A stretch of 64,000 nt of DNA from Syntrophomonas sp. (GTDB lineage: Bacteria > Bacillota > Syntrophomonadia > Syntrophomonadales > Syntrophomonadaceae), in assembly GCA_016841425.1 (NCBI GenBank), contig JAENZE010000012.1, positions 62,001 to 126,000 of the forward strand, written 5' to 3'. The position numbers and the translations under genes were made by a program. The notes below the pieces were generated by a model. That model saw nothing but the letters and a program-made list of their open reading frames with translations, was not told the DNA's origin and searched no databases. Positions 42,536 through 50,438 of this stretch are shown here, one piece after another. Positions within the stretch are counted from its first letter, which is position 1; the number at the start of each line of letters is the position of its first letter.

Positions 42536-44449
42536 ATGAGTAAAAACGCAGTTTTGAGAGAGCAGTTGTCCCTGTTTGATATGGCGTATGAACAGGGGAA
42601 TCCTTTGATTTCCGATACGGAGTACGAAAAAAAGTACAACGAACTCAAGAAATTTGAGGAAAAACATGGAGTCCCAGCAGATTCACCGACCCAAGTGATT
42701 CCGTTCAGCAGGGTAAAAGGTTTAGAAGTAGTAAAACACCCAAAACCCATGCTATCACTGAATAAGGTAAATGACTTTGTAGACCTCAGGAAGTGGTTTG
42801 TACCGGGTCAACAAATCTCAATCCAGCCGAAACTAGACGGATTAACAGTCGTACTCAAATACGAAAATGGAGAACTGGCAGACGCAGTTTTAAGAGGTGA
42901 TGGATACGAAGGAGAAAGGATTTTGCATATCGTTAGAACGATACAAAGCCTTCCTCAACAAATATCCTACCAAGAAAAACTGGAAGCCAGAGGGGAAATT
43001 TTCATCCCATTTAAAGTATTTGAGGAACTTAACAACGGTGAGTATGCCAATCCCCGGTCAATGGCAGCTGGTGCAGTAAGATTACTTGATGCCAATATAG
43101 CGGCCAAAAGAAAACTTGATATTAAAATCTTTGACTTGGTTTCATCAAACGAGGAATTTATAACCGATTTTGAACAGTTAATGTTTTTATTTAATATCGG
43201 TTTGCCGGTAGTAGATACCAAAGTCAAAGAAAACCTGGAAAAAATCATAAGCTATTGCAGCCACTATGAGCGGGAAACCCGTAAGACCCTGCCATATCCC
43301 ATAGATGGGTTGGTATTAAAAATCAATGATCTGGCAATACGAGAAAAAATGGGCGAAACCAGTAAAACCCCTAAGTGGGCGATAGCGTTTAAATTCGAGA
43401 GTGAAGAAGAATTTACCACTCTGGGATGTGTCCAATGGCAGGTTGGGAAAACCGGGCAAGTTACTCCGGTGGCAATATTTGACCCGATTAAAATTGATGG
43501 GGTGATTATAACCAAAGCCACTCTGCACAACTTTGGTTTTATCCAGGAGCAAAATCTCAAACTAGGCAGCCGCATAGTGGTAGCGCGCGCCAATGATGTT
43601 ATACCGAAGGTAGTCAAAGCAGTAAGTGAAGGAATTGCCGAAATAACCCTACCCAAGAACTGTCCAATATGCGGAGCAGCTGTAAAACTTAACGGGGCTA
43701 ACGCCTATTGTACCGGCACCGAATGTCCTGGCCAGCTAAAGGAAAAACTGATCCACTTCTGTTCCCGTGATGCTATGGATATAAAGGGGATGGGCGAAGA
43801 AACCATAAAAACCCTTTTTAACCTGCATTACATAAAGACTCCGGCAGACCTCTACACCCTGCACCAAATAGCTGACAGTATAAAATCTCTGTATGCCTAT
43901 GGTGATAAAAAAGTGCGGGCTATGCTGGATGGGATAGAAGAAAGCAAAAATCAGCCGTTTCAGAAAGTGTTATATGCGATCAATGTTCCTTATCTGGGTA
44001 GAACCAATGCAAAGGCCCTGGTCAAAGAATTTAGAAACATCGATTCTTTGATGGCAGCTTCAGCTGAACGGCTCAGAGAGGTTGAAGGGATAGGCAATAT
44101 TACGGCCGAAACAATAGCGGAGTTTTTTAAAGACGAAAAACTGATAAACGAGTTAAAAGCTCATGGTCTGTGTTTCGTCAGCGAAGAACCGCAAGAATCG
44201 TCCGAGACAGCCCTGAAAGATATGGTTTTTGTAATTTCCGGAACCCTATCTAAGCCAAGACAATTCTTTGAGGATGTCATAGTCGCAAATGGGGGTAAGG
44301 TAACCGGAACCGTAAGCAAAAAGACCAATTATTTAATTTTAGGTCCGGATAAAAGCGGTACGGCCAAACACAAACAGGCTGAGAAGCTAGGTATACCCAT
44401 TATTAACGAGGAAACATTCTGGCAGCTGGTAGGTGGTAGAGTTGAATAA
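42536..44449 (+). CDS. ligA: NAD-dependent DNA ligase LigA
   Basis: 637 residues, near full length (typical 660-680). Adenylation-site Lys99 in QPKLDGLT, OB domain (WQVGKTGQVTPVAIFDPIKI), zinc finger with Cys 376, 379, 392 and 397, helix-hairpin-helix region, and a C-terminal BRCT domain (about 560-637; VFVISGTLSKPRQFFEDVIV). It seals nicks using NAD. Having a complete bacterial-type ligase is unusual for an integrated element. It is coupled to the exonuclease gene by overlap. Confidence 0.95.
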   Translation: MSKNAVLREQLSLFDMAYEQGNPLISDTEYEKKYNELKKFEEKHGVPADSPTQVIPFSRVKGLEVVKHPKPMLSLNKVNDFVDLRKWFVPGQQISIQPKLDGLTVVLKYENGELADAVLRGDGYEGERILHIVRTIQSLPQQISYQEKLEARGEIFIPFKVFEELNNGEYANPRSMAAGAVRLLDANIAAKRKLDIKIFDLVSSNEEFITDFEQLMFLFNIGLPVVDTKVKENLEKIISYCSHYERETRKTLPYPIDGLVLKINDLAIREKMGETSKTPKWAIAFKFESEEEFTTLGCVQWQVGKTGQVTPVAIFDPIKIDGVIITKATLHNFGFIQEQNLKLGSRIVVARANDVIPKVVKAVSEGIAEITLPKNCPICGAAVKLNGANAYCTGTECPGQLKEKLIHFCSRDAMDIKGMGEETIKTLFNLHYIKTPADLYTLHQIADSIKSLYAYGDKKVRAMLDGIEESKNQPFQKVLYAINVPYLGRTNAKALVKEFRNIDSLMAASAERLREVEGIGNITAETIAEFFKDEKLINELKAHGLCFVSEEPQESSETALKDMVFVISGTLSKPRQFFEDVIVANGGKVTGTVSKKTNYLILGPDKSGTAKHKQAEKLGIPIINEETFWQLVGGRVE

Positions 44450-45461
44450 ACTACTTATCATCGATGGTTCCAGTATCTTGACCACCTGTTTCTTCGCTAC
44501 AGTACCAAGGGAATATTACTATGGGAAAACGCCTGAAGAAAAGCAGGCAGCGTTATCCAGGGTAATGAAAACCAGTAACGGTATCTGCGTTAACGGTGTA
44601 TATACGGCCATGAAAAGCCTGACTAAGCTACTGAATAGCCAAAAGCCGAGTCATTTGGCAGTAGCATGGGACATAACCCGGGATACATTCCGTAGGAGGA
44701 TATATCCCGAGTATAAAGGCAACCGAGCCGAAACTGTTCCTGAGTTAAAATCACAATTCATATTGATGCAAGAACTGCTGGAAGAAGCTAATATTCAGCA
44801 ATTCATGGATGCCAATTTAGAAGCAGACGATCTTATAGGTTCACTAGCAAAGCAATTTGAACAGCAGCTACCAACCTATATCTATACCAAAGACCAAGAT
44901 TGCCTGCAACTGGTGAGTGATTACACTCGACTCTGGCTGAACACCGGCAAAGCTGATGAGCTGAAAAAGGAATATAACGTCTCTGGGATCCCCGACAATT
45001 GTTTTGAGTTTACACCAATGTATGTGAAAGAAGTCTATGGTCTGGACCCGATCCAGATCATAGATAAGAAAGCATTAGAAGGCGATACCAGCGACAATAT
45101 CCCAGGAGTCAAAGGAGTAGGTGAGAAAGCCTGTATCCCATTATTGCAGGAATTTGGCACCATAGAAGTGATTTATGAAGCCTTAGAGGATGATGAAAAA
45201 TCTTTTAAAGAGACCTGTAAAGCTTTGGGTGTACGATCTCCTGTAAAAGCCCTAAAAGAAGGTAAGGAAAGCGCATTTATGAGCAAGAACCTTGCTACTA
45301 TTAGATGTAAAAACCTTGAAGTCACCCTGGATGAGCTAACACTTGTGGTGAACGAAATAGCTTTAAACAGGAAATACAAAGAATTTGAGTTTAAAAGCCT
45401 TGTTAAGCCAGCTCAAGAAGCACCAAAACTTATGGTTGCAAAACAAGGGAGTCTTTTTTAA
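44442..45461 (+). CDS. Pol I-type 5'-3' exonuclease / flap endonuclease
   Basis: 339 residues from TTG 44442 (AGGTGG upstream; a GTG at 44433 is the alternative), overlapping ligA. Motifs: LLIIDGSSIL, YPEYKGNRAETVPELKSQF, LEADDLIGSLAK, YTKDQDCLQLV and the helix-hairpin-helix GDTSDNIPGVKGVGEK. It removes RNA primers and flaps ahead of LigA. No polymerase domain is attached. The C-terminal QGSLF may be a clamp-binding peptide (Q-x-x-L-F type). Confidence 0.92.
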   Translation: MNKLLIIDGSSILTTCFFATVPREYYYGKTPEEKQAALSRVMKTSNGICVNGVYTAMKSLTKLLNSQKPSHLAVAWDITRDTFRRRIYPEYKGNRAETVPELKSQFILMQELLEEANIQQFMDANLEADDLIGSLAKQFEQQLPTYIYTKDQDCLQLVSDYTRLWLNTGKADELKKEYNVSGIPDNCFEFTPMYVKEVYGLDPIQIIDKKALEGDTSDNIPGVKGVGEKACIPLLQEFGTIEVIYEALEDDEKSFKETCKALGVRSPVKALKEGKESAFMSKNLATIRCKNLEVTLDELTLVVNEIALNRKYKEFEFKSLVKPAQEAPKLMVAKQGSLF

Positions 45462-45483
45462 ATTAAAAGATGGAGGTTCAGGT

Positions 45484-45693
45484 ATGTATAGCAGTATTGA
45501 TAACCCGTCACATGAGGAGTGGATTAATGAAAGCAGTAGACTGCTTAATGAACTTAAGGATCATCTTGACTACTACACCCAAAAAGTCACAGAGTATCAA
45601 GAAAAACAAGATGATTTTATGGTTAAGTTTTATTGTTTAAAGCTTTTAGAAGCCAATAAAAAATTGCAAATGTTAAAAGTTGTGGCTCAGTAA
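45484..45693 (+). CDS. Small helical protein
   Basis: 69 residues from ATG 45484 (TGGAGG upstream), mostly one amphipathic helix pair (WINESSRLLNELKDHLDYYT, LLEANKKLQMLKVVAQ). Follows the exonuclease gene by 22 bases. Function unknown. Confidence 0.55.
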   Translation: MYSSIDNPSHEEWINESSRLLNELKDHLDYYTQKVTEYQEKQDDFMVKFYCLKLLEANKKLQMLKVVAQ

Positions 45694-45714
45694 AAGGAAT
45701 TTCCATAAAAAAAT

Positions 45715-45732
45715 CCCGCCCTTCGGGGCGGG
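45715..45732. terminator. Hairpin, possible terminator
   Basis: CCCGCCC/GGGCGGG with UUCG tetraloop. An A-run precedes it and no T-run follows, so on the + strand it may only stabilise or slow transcription. Confidence 0.45.
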
Positions 45733-45753
45733 GAATATAAAATACACATTCTG

Positions 45754-45783
45754 TTAAAACTGCGAAATAAGGAAGGTGAGGAA
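45754..45783 (+). promoter_or_regulatory. Degenerate hairpin-RBS element
   Basis: CTGCGAAATA is kept but the pairing arm CGCAG is missing; AAGGAAGGTGAGG then leads to ATG 45789. It looks like a decayed copy of the hairpin-RBS family. Confidence 0.45.
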
Positions 45784-45788
45784 AATTT

Positions 45789-46040
45789 ATGGAGAGTAAT
45801 TTATTAGACGGTGGAGATTTTGAGAAATTTTTGGTTATAAAGACAGAGGATTATAAAAAGCTATCGGAAGCACAAAGAGCTGAATTAGCTGGAATTTTTA
45901 ATAGTATTGGAAGGATACGTAAAGCAGAAAAGAAACGTATGTTTAATCAGTATTTTGTTATTAATATAGATGAACCCTATGCCCCTGAAATCGTAAACAT
46001 TTTAAAAGCAAACGGACACTGGGGTACGCATTCCAAGTAA
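45789..46040 (+). CDS. Small protein of unknown function
   Basis: 83 residues, alternating helix and strand (FEKFLVIKTEDYKKLSEAQR; QYFVINIDEPYAPEIVNILK). GGAAGGTGAGG precedes the ATG. No motif recognised; it stands alone between a hairpin and a terminator. Confidence 0.55.
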   Translation: MESNLLDGGDFEKFLVIKTEDYKKLSEAQRAELAGIFNSIGRIRKAEKKRMFNQYFVINIDEPYAPEIVNILKANGHWGTHSK

Positions 46041-46058
46041 AATATGATACGCAATATA

Positions 46059-46082
46059 CCGCTCAAATGAGCGGCTTTTTTA
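46059..46082 (+). terminator. Rho-independent terminator
   Basis: CCGCTCA/TGAGCGG with a 2-base loop, then CTTTTTTAATGG. Confidence 0.8.
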
Positions 46083-46103
46083 ATGGAAATTTATAAATTT
46101 GAT

Positions 46104-46129
46104 CTTGCGCTATACGCAAGGAAAGGAGG
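46104..46129 (+). promoter_or_regulatory. Hairpin-RBS element 6 (ahead of tdk)
   Basis: Fully paired stem CTTGCG/CGCAAG, loop CTATA, then GAAAGGAGG and ATG 46141. TTATAAATTTGAT upstream. Confidence 0.75.
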
Positions 46130-46140
46130 TTTATACCAAT

Positions 46141-46683
46141 ATGGGAAATATCGAAGTAATCACAGGACCAATGTTCTCAGGAAAAACCACTGAGTTGCTG
46201 CGTAGGCTGGAAAGGTATGTGCTGGCAGGGTGCAGTTATATTGCTATAAAACCTGCGGTAGACACTCGCGACCAATCCACAACCATTAAGACCATCAGGG
46301 GCGAAGTGAACTTAAATCCAATCAAAGTAGCAAGTCTTTATTCTGTAAAACCGACCACAAAAGTTGTTTTATTGGATGAGGGTCAATTTTTCGGGCCGGA
46401 GATAATTCAGTTTTGTCAAACTATGAGAGACCAGGGTAGAATCGTAATCATCAGTGGACTGGATATGGATTATCTGAGGCAGCCGTTTGGCTCGATGGAT
46501 AAGTTGATGGCAATAGCCGACAGCGTCACCAAACTAACGGCTATCTGCTCTTGTGGAAAAGAAGCTATATTTACTCAAAAACTCAATCTTAATAGCCAAT
46601 ATATAGACATTGGGGATACGGAAAAGTATATTCCTGTTTGCACCGATTGCTATAAAGTGGGTTTGAAGGAGTGTGTGTCATGA
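46141..46683 (+). CDS. tdk: Thymidine kinase, type II
   Basis: 180 residues. P-loop GPMFSGKTTELLRR at the start, VVLLDEGQFFG, SGLDMDYLRQPFG, and zinc-binding CSCGKEA with the distal CTDC. The enzyme salvages thymidine to dTMP and is common on large phages. The stop overlaps the next ATG. ATG 46141 rather than an upstream in-frame codon because of GAAAGGAGG. Confidence 0.95.
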   Translation: MGNIEVITGPMFSGKTTELLRRLERYVLAGCSYIAIKPAVDTRDQSTTIKTIRGEVNLNPIKVASLYSVKPTTKVVLLDEGQFFGPEIIQFCQTMRDQGRIVIISGLDMDYLRQPFGSMDKLMAIADSVTKLTAICSCGKEAIFTQKLNLNSQYIDIGDTEKYIPVCTDCYKVGLKECVS

Positions 46684-47123
46684 TATTTGAAATTATCAAT
46701 TTTAGTGATACATACACCTTGGAATCAAAGGATTTTGGAACAGCTTGTATCGCTGCATTATTGCTGGGTGAAGGTCAATATGCCATTCAACAGGTTGATG
46801 GCAATCTCGAAATGCCTATATTCCTTTTTGGAGGCTGTGACGAATGGTTTTATAAGCAATTCGATATGGGTTTATCGGATTATATTGACCAGATCACTAA
46901 CCAAGGTTGGAGACAAATAGCTGAATGCCTGGATGGTGTTGTAATCGGCAACTCGCAAAAACGAGAAATATACAAACAGAATTTTATTCAACTTGAAAGT
47001 AAAGAAAGCAAAAAGGAATGGCGAGATAAATGGCACGAAGAACACCGTAGTTCGCTCAACAATATCGGCGCCAGATCATGGGCTTTAGCCCAAAGGATAC
47101 GAGAGATACATAAGGAGGGGTAA
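46680..47123 (+). CDS. Protein of unknown function downstream of tdk
   Basis: 147 residues; ATG 46680 overlaps the tdk stop (ATGA). N-terminal alpha/beta part with FGTACIAALLLGEGQYAIQQ and FLFGGCDEWFYKQF, then a charged helical C terminus (KKEWRDKWHEEHRSS). No family recognised. Tight coupling to tdk suggests a shared job in nucleotide supply or simply co-expression. Confidence 0.6.
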   Translation: MIFEIINFSDTYTLESKDFGTACIAALLLGEGQYAIQQVDGNLEMPIFLFGGCDEWFYKQFDMGLSDYIDQITNQGWRQIAECLDGVVIGNSQKREIYKQNFIQLESKESKKEWRDKWHEEHRSSLNNIGARSWALAQRIREIHKEG

Positions 47124-47124
47124 A

Positions 47125-47421
47125 ATGCAGCCGGTAGTATTAAAAATTGAAGGCATTAAATGCGACAATCCCGACTGTGATTTCAAAGATGATTCCGTAG
47201 TCTACGAGGATTATAAAGTGTGGTTAAATAAACCTTGTCCCAAGTGTGGAACAAACCTCTTGACCGAGGCAGATTTGAAAGCGGTCAAAAAATTAAAGAA
47301 ATTTGCGAATATCGTTAATTTCTTTTTGAGGCCTTTTATAAAACCCGATATTAACGTAAAGCGGAAAACAGTGGATGTAGAAATGAACGGCACAGGGACC
47401 ATGCAGTTCAAAATGGATTAA
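47125..47421 (+). CDS. Small zinc-ribbon protein
   Basis: 98 residues. Two cysteine pairs (CDNPDC and CPKCG, about 13-18 and 38-42) form a rubredoxin-like zinc ribbon, followed by a basic helix and a beta-rich tail ending NGTGTMQFKMD. AGGAGGGG precedes the ATG, 2 bases after the previous gene. Confidence 0.55.
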   Translation: MQPVVLKIEGIKCDNPDCDFKDDSVVYEDYKVWLNKPCPKCGTNLLTEADLKAVKKLKKFANIVNFFLRPFIKPDINVKRKTVDVEMNGTGTMQFKMD

Positions 47422-47509
47422 TGTCTTTGTCCTTTCCATTCATAATGTCACCGAAAGCCAGGCTAAAACGTCTAATTAGTGACGAAATTATAGGAAGGAG
47501 AGGAATAAC

Positions 47510-47728
47510 GTGGCACCTGATATCATATCAATAAGATGCGTGACATTCGGCACACATTACATTGTGGGAAAGAAAGGTCCTGACGGTCGTATCATTGACC
47601 AAATATGTGATAATAGTATGACTTGGGAAGATCATATAGACTATGTGTATACGGTCTATGATGGTCTTGGTAAACGCATAACTGAACTTGTCAATGCACC
47701 AGTTGAAATCACCTATAAAGGCGAATAG
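47510..47728 (+). CDS. Small beta-rich protein of unknown function
   Basis: 72 residues from GTG 47510 with GAAGGAGAGG upstream. Strand-rich (IISIRCVTFGTHYIVGKKGP, YVYTVYDGLGKRITELVNAP). A histidine and an acidic loop are present but no known motif. Confidence 0.5.
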   Translation: MAPDIISIRCVTFGTHYIVGKKGPDGRIIDQICDNSMTWEDHIDYVYTVYDGLGKRITELVNAPVEITYKGE

Positions 47729-47744
47729 TAGATTCTATCATAAG

Positions 47745-47772
47745 AAGCCCTCAGAAATGGGGGCTTTTTTTA
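47745..47772 (+). terminator. Rho-independent terminator
   Basis: AAGCCC/GGGCTT with a 10-base loop and TTTTTTTATTGGG. Confidence 0.8.
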
Positions 47773-47795
47773 TTGGGTTTTAACTCAAAATAAAT

Positions 47796-47819
47796 CCTGC
47801 GAAATACGCAGGGAAGGAG
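47796..47819 (+). promoter_or_regulatory. Hairpin-RBS element 7
   Basis: Fully paired stem CCTGCG/CGCAGG, loop AAATA, then GAAGGAG and ATG 47830. CAAAATAAAT upstream. Closest to the family consensus. Confidence 0.75.
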
Positions 47820-47829
47820 CTGTTGTTAT

Positions 47830-48162
47830 ATGAAAACCCCTGACTTTTTTGTAAAAAAGGACGGGAAAACAAAGTTTGTCGATCCCAGGCCGGACCTATC
47901 TAACCCCAAAGAATCAAGGTTATTTGGAATGCTTTTAGCAAAGGCATGGGAAAAAAGCCCAGAACTAGCCGTATTGCTTCATGGTTTCAGATGCCAGGGT
48001 ACAATACTAGCAGCCGATAATATAAAGCTGCAGCCAGTTATCAGCCTATCGGCAGGGTGGCCTTCGGCAGAGGACTATAACAAGGAAAAGAAAAGGCTGA
48101 TGCCGTTTCTCGAAACGATCAAAAGCCTTTTCAAAGAATTAAGGGGGTGTTTGGATGGCTAG
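47830..48162 (+). CDS. Protein of unknown function coupled to the methylase
   Basis: 110 residues: KFVDPRPDLSNPKESRLFGM, ELAVLLHGFRCQGTILAADN. It overlaps the methylase gene by 8 bp. Its alpha/beta look and coupling suggest a partner or specificity subunit, but no motif confirms that. Confidence 0.55.
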   Translation: MKTPDFFVKKDGKTKFVDPRPDLSNPKESRLFGMLLAKAWEKSPELAVLLHGFRCQGTILAADNIKLQPVISLSAGWPSAEDYNKEKKRLMPFLETIKSLFKELRGCLDG

Positions 48163-49177
48163 ACTTGCGTCACAAGCGAATCTGCAGTATATCCCAACAC
48201 AGGATAGGATCAGAAGAATTATTAAGTCTTATCTTGAGTTTCCCTTAAAAGGCACTACTTGTTTAGATCCCTGTTGCGGGCCTGGAGACGCACTACTGGA
48301 AATATGTCCAGAAGGCAACTTCTTATTCGGTATGGAGCTGCATACAGGCAGAGCATTGGAAGCCAAGAAGAAAGCCTTCGTACAGGTGCTTGCAGGGCCA
48401 TTCGAGAACTCGATTATCTCAAATCGGGTTTTTGGTTTTGCCTTCGTGAATCCACCGTATGATTGGGTTGCTGGTGGTGGCCATAGGTACGAAGAAGTTT
48501 TTCTAGGGCGGGTGATACAGTATATCGCACCTAAAGGCGTTTTGTGCTACATCGTACCCACTTCTCTTTTTGAGCATCGGGGCGAACAAGTTTTAAAAGT
48601 GCTTTTAGAAAACTTCTCTAATGTTAGGATATGCAAATATCCCGAACCTGAATATCAGGAGTTTCGGCAAGTAGTTATCTTTGGAGTAAAAAAACCAATG
48701 GAAAGAGTAACTGCATCATCGGAATGGTGGGAAGATCAAGTGGCTAGAATTACAACCGCTGAGATACCCGAACTCGAAACCATACAGACCCCAATATATT
48801 CAATACCCTATGTTAACCCTGGGTTTGTGAGGACATTTAGAGTGAACTATTATGATGCAGTCTTAGCCGAAAACGAAAGTAAAATCCTATCGTTTCTGGA
48901 AAAATTAAAGCCTAAAAACGCCGTTAAAAAACTAACAGCACCATATTATATGGACAAAGCTTTATTAGCTTTACTTGCAGTTGGGGGTTATATAGATGGC
49001 AAGATGCCAGGGCATTTCTTGTCGGGCAGGTATGAAAACCACGAAGTATCCAAGACCGATATTGATATGGATACCGGGGAAGAGATTTACACCACCCGAA
49101 AAACGTCCTCTTCTGTTTTTTATATTCTCACCAGAGAACCAGATGAAAATGGAAGCAGGATACGAGAAATCCGGTAA
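48155..49177 (+). CDS. DUF6094-type SAM-dependent DNA methyltransferase (N6-adenine type motif)
   Basis: 340 residues. SAM-binding motif I LDPCCGPGDALLEI (about 37-50) and catalytic motif IV FVNPPYDW (about 97-104), the NPPY form of N6-adenine methyltransferases. It continues with KGVLCYIVPTSLF, and a C-terminal part with GGYIDGKMPGHFLSGRY resembles DUF6094. Probably modifies element DNA, perhaps against host restriction. No partner endonuclease is visible. Confidence 0.75.
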   Translation: MARLASQANLQYIPTQDRIRRIIKSYLEFPLKGTTCLDPCCGPGDALLEICPEGNFLFGMELHTGRALEAKKKAFVQVLAGPFENSIISNRVFGFAFVNPPYDWVAGGGHRYEEVFLGRVIQYIAPKGVLCYIVPTSLFEHRGEQVLKVLLENFSNVRICKYPEPEYQEFRQVVIFGVKKPMERVTASSEWWEDQVARITTAEIPELETIQTPIYSIPYVNPGFVRTFRVNYYDAVLAENESKILSFLEKLKPKNAVKKLTAPYYMDKALLALLAVGGYIDGKMPGHFLSGRYENHEVSKTDIDMDTGEEIYTTRKTSSSVFYILTREPDENGSRIREIR

Positions 49178-49190
49178 AGGAGGAAACATA

Positions 49191-49427
49191 ATGGCCCAAA
49201 ACATGAGTCACTGTCGCTTTAGAAACACAAAAAAGGCACTTGAAGAGTGTTTAGAAGCGTTGCGTGAAGAGGATATAGAAAATCGCGAAGACAGATATGC
49301 AGCAAAGGAAATGTTTCGAACATTTTTGAAATTCTGCTATGAGTTTGGCCTCATCGATGAGTTTGATGACACCCAATTAGAGAAATTCATTAATAGTTGT
49401 TATATCGAAGAAATCGAAGAGGAATAA
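49191..49427 (+). CDS. Small acidic helical protein
   Basis: 78 residues from ATG 49191 (AAAGGAGG upstream). Helical with many E and D (KKALEECLEALREEDIENRE, ending YIEEIEEE). Follows the methylase by 13 bases. Could be a DNA-mimic-like acidic protein, which is a guess from charge only. Confidence 0.55.
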   Translation: MAQNMSHCRFRNTKKALEECLEALREEDIENREDRYAAKEMFRTFLKFCYEFGLIDEFDDTQLEKFINSCYIEEIEEE

Positions 49428-49475
49428 CCTTACGGCCGCTAATGCCGAGGTTTCAATATCTGCTAGGAGGAAAGA

Positions 49476-49889
49476 ATGCGTAAAAAAATATTTAAAGATA
49501 GGTTATATTGGCAAAGCGTAGCCCAGGGTATCATGGATAAACGTAGCGAGGCCGAAAAGGAAATCGAGTCTAAATTCTTCATAACACTATCTAGGGAAGA
49601 TCAGAAACGATCAATAATTCTCAGGGATAGAGAGTTGAAAGAATTTGCTGCCAAAATGGGATTTGAAATCGGCTCTTATGTATGCGATTCCAGTAATCAT
49701 ATATGGGAAGTGACCTGGGTATCAACTTACAGCGGGATGTTGGATGTAGACGATATAACAATCACACTGCAAGATGAAACCGGCGATTGGGTTAATCTTT
49801 GCAGCCGCAGAGTTAATTATAACGGTCTGAAAGAACGCAACTATTTCGATAATTATATCCCGCTGGGTGATAAGGCAAATACCGCATAG
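49476..49889 (+). CDS. Protein of unknown function
   Basis: 137 residues. Helical, basic N-terminal half (RSEAEKEIESKFFITLSRED), then a beta-rich domain (GFEIGSYVCDSSNHIWEVTW, LDVDDITITLQDETGDWVNL). AGGAGG stands before the ATG. Not recognised. Confidence 0.5.
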   Translation: MRKKIFKDRLYWQSVAQGIMDKRSEAEKEIESKFFITLSREDQKRSIILRDRELKEFAAKMGFEIGSYVCDSSNHIWEVTWVSTYSGMLDVDDITITLQDETGDWVNLCSRRVNYNGLKERNYFDNYIPLGDKANTA

Positions 49890-49900
49890 GAGGAACAAAT

Positions 49901-50056
49901 ATGTACTGTTTTTACAACGCTCATTGTCAAGACTGTCTTTGTAGCAGCTGTATGTATAAAAGAACAGATAGCTGTATAGATGGCAAGGGCTCTTGCGACC
50001 AATGTAAAAATGATACACATATAGTATTTTGCTTTTGCTACGAAAGGGATGATTAA
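49901..50056 (+). CDS. Cysteine-rich small protein
   Basis: 51 residues with ten cysteines: MYCFYNAHCQDCLCSSCMYK, then CIDGKGSCDQC, then IVFCFCYERDD. AGGAGG before the ATG and stop only one base before the next ATG. The spacing suggests several zinc knuckles. Function unknown. Confidence 0.55.
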   Translation: MYCFYNAHCQDCLCSSCMYKRTDSCIDGKGSCDQCKNDTHIVFCFCYERDD

Positions 50057-50299
50057 ATGATCAATGTTCAAAAGGAAAACGGCAGCACTTATAATGTGAT
50101 ATTTGCCAGAAATTCCGTTACCAATGCGTTGGTGAGCGAGGTGGAAAAACAAATTGAACTTAATGGTAAATGCCGGGTCAGTTTCAATGTAGTGGGCAGG
50201 ACTAAACATATAGGGCTGTCCCATGAATTGTTTGAGAAGTTTCCCGAATACCAGTTTGATATTTATGATTACATCTGTATAATCACCAAGCCTGAGTAA
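50057..50299 (+). CDS. Small protein of unknown function
   Basis: 80 residues, alpha/beta mix (VEKQIELNGKCRVSFNVVGR, EYQFDIYDYICIITKPE). It begins directly after the preceding stop codon. AAAGGGATGA upstream serves as ribosome site. Confidence 0.5.
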   Translation: MINVQKENGSTYNVIFARNSVTNALVSEVEKQIELNGKCRVSFNVVGRTKHIGLSHELFEKFPEYQFDIYDYICIITKPE

Positions 50300-50317
50300 A
50301 AAAGAAAGGAGATTTTT

Positions 50318-50401
50318 ATGAAATCTTCTGATATTAAACCACAGATTAAGGGCCAAAGTGATAAATATAGCTGGAATTTATCTAAAACTCCGCAAGAATA
50401 C
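50318..50401 (+). pseudogene. 5' part of a small gene split by the TnpB element
   Basis: 28 codons (MKSSDIKPQIKGQSDKYSWN, ending KTPQEY) with AAAGGAG upstream, then the reading frame runs into transposon DNA and stops at 50411-50413. Joined to 51618-51845 it would give one 103-residue protein. Confidence 0.55.
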
Positions 50402-50438
50402 TCCCTCCTCTAGGCGAAGCGTAGGTGGGAGATGAATT

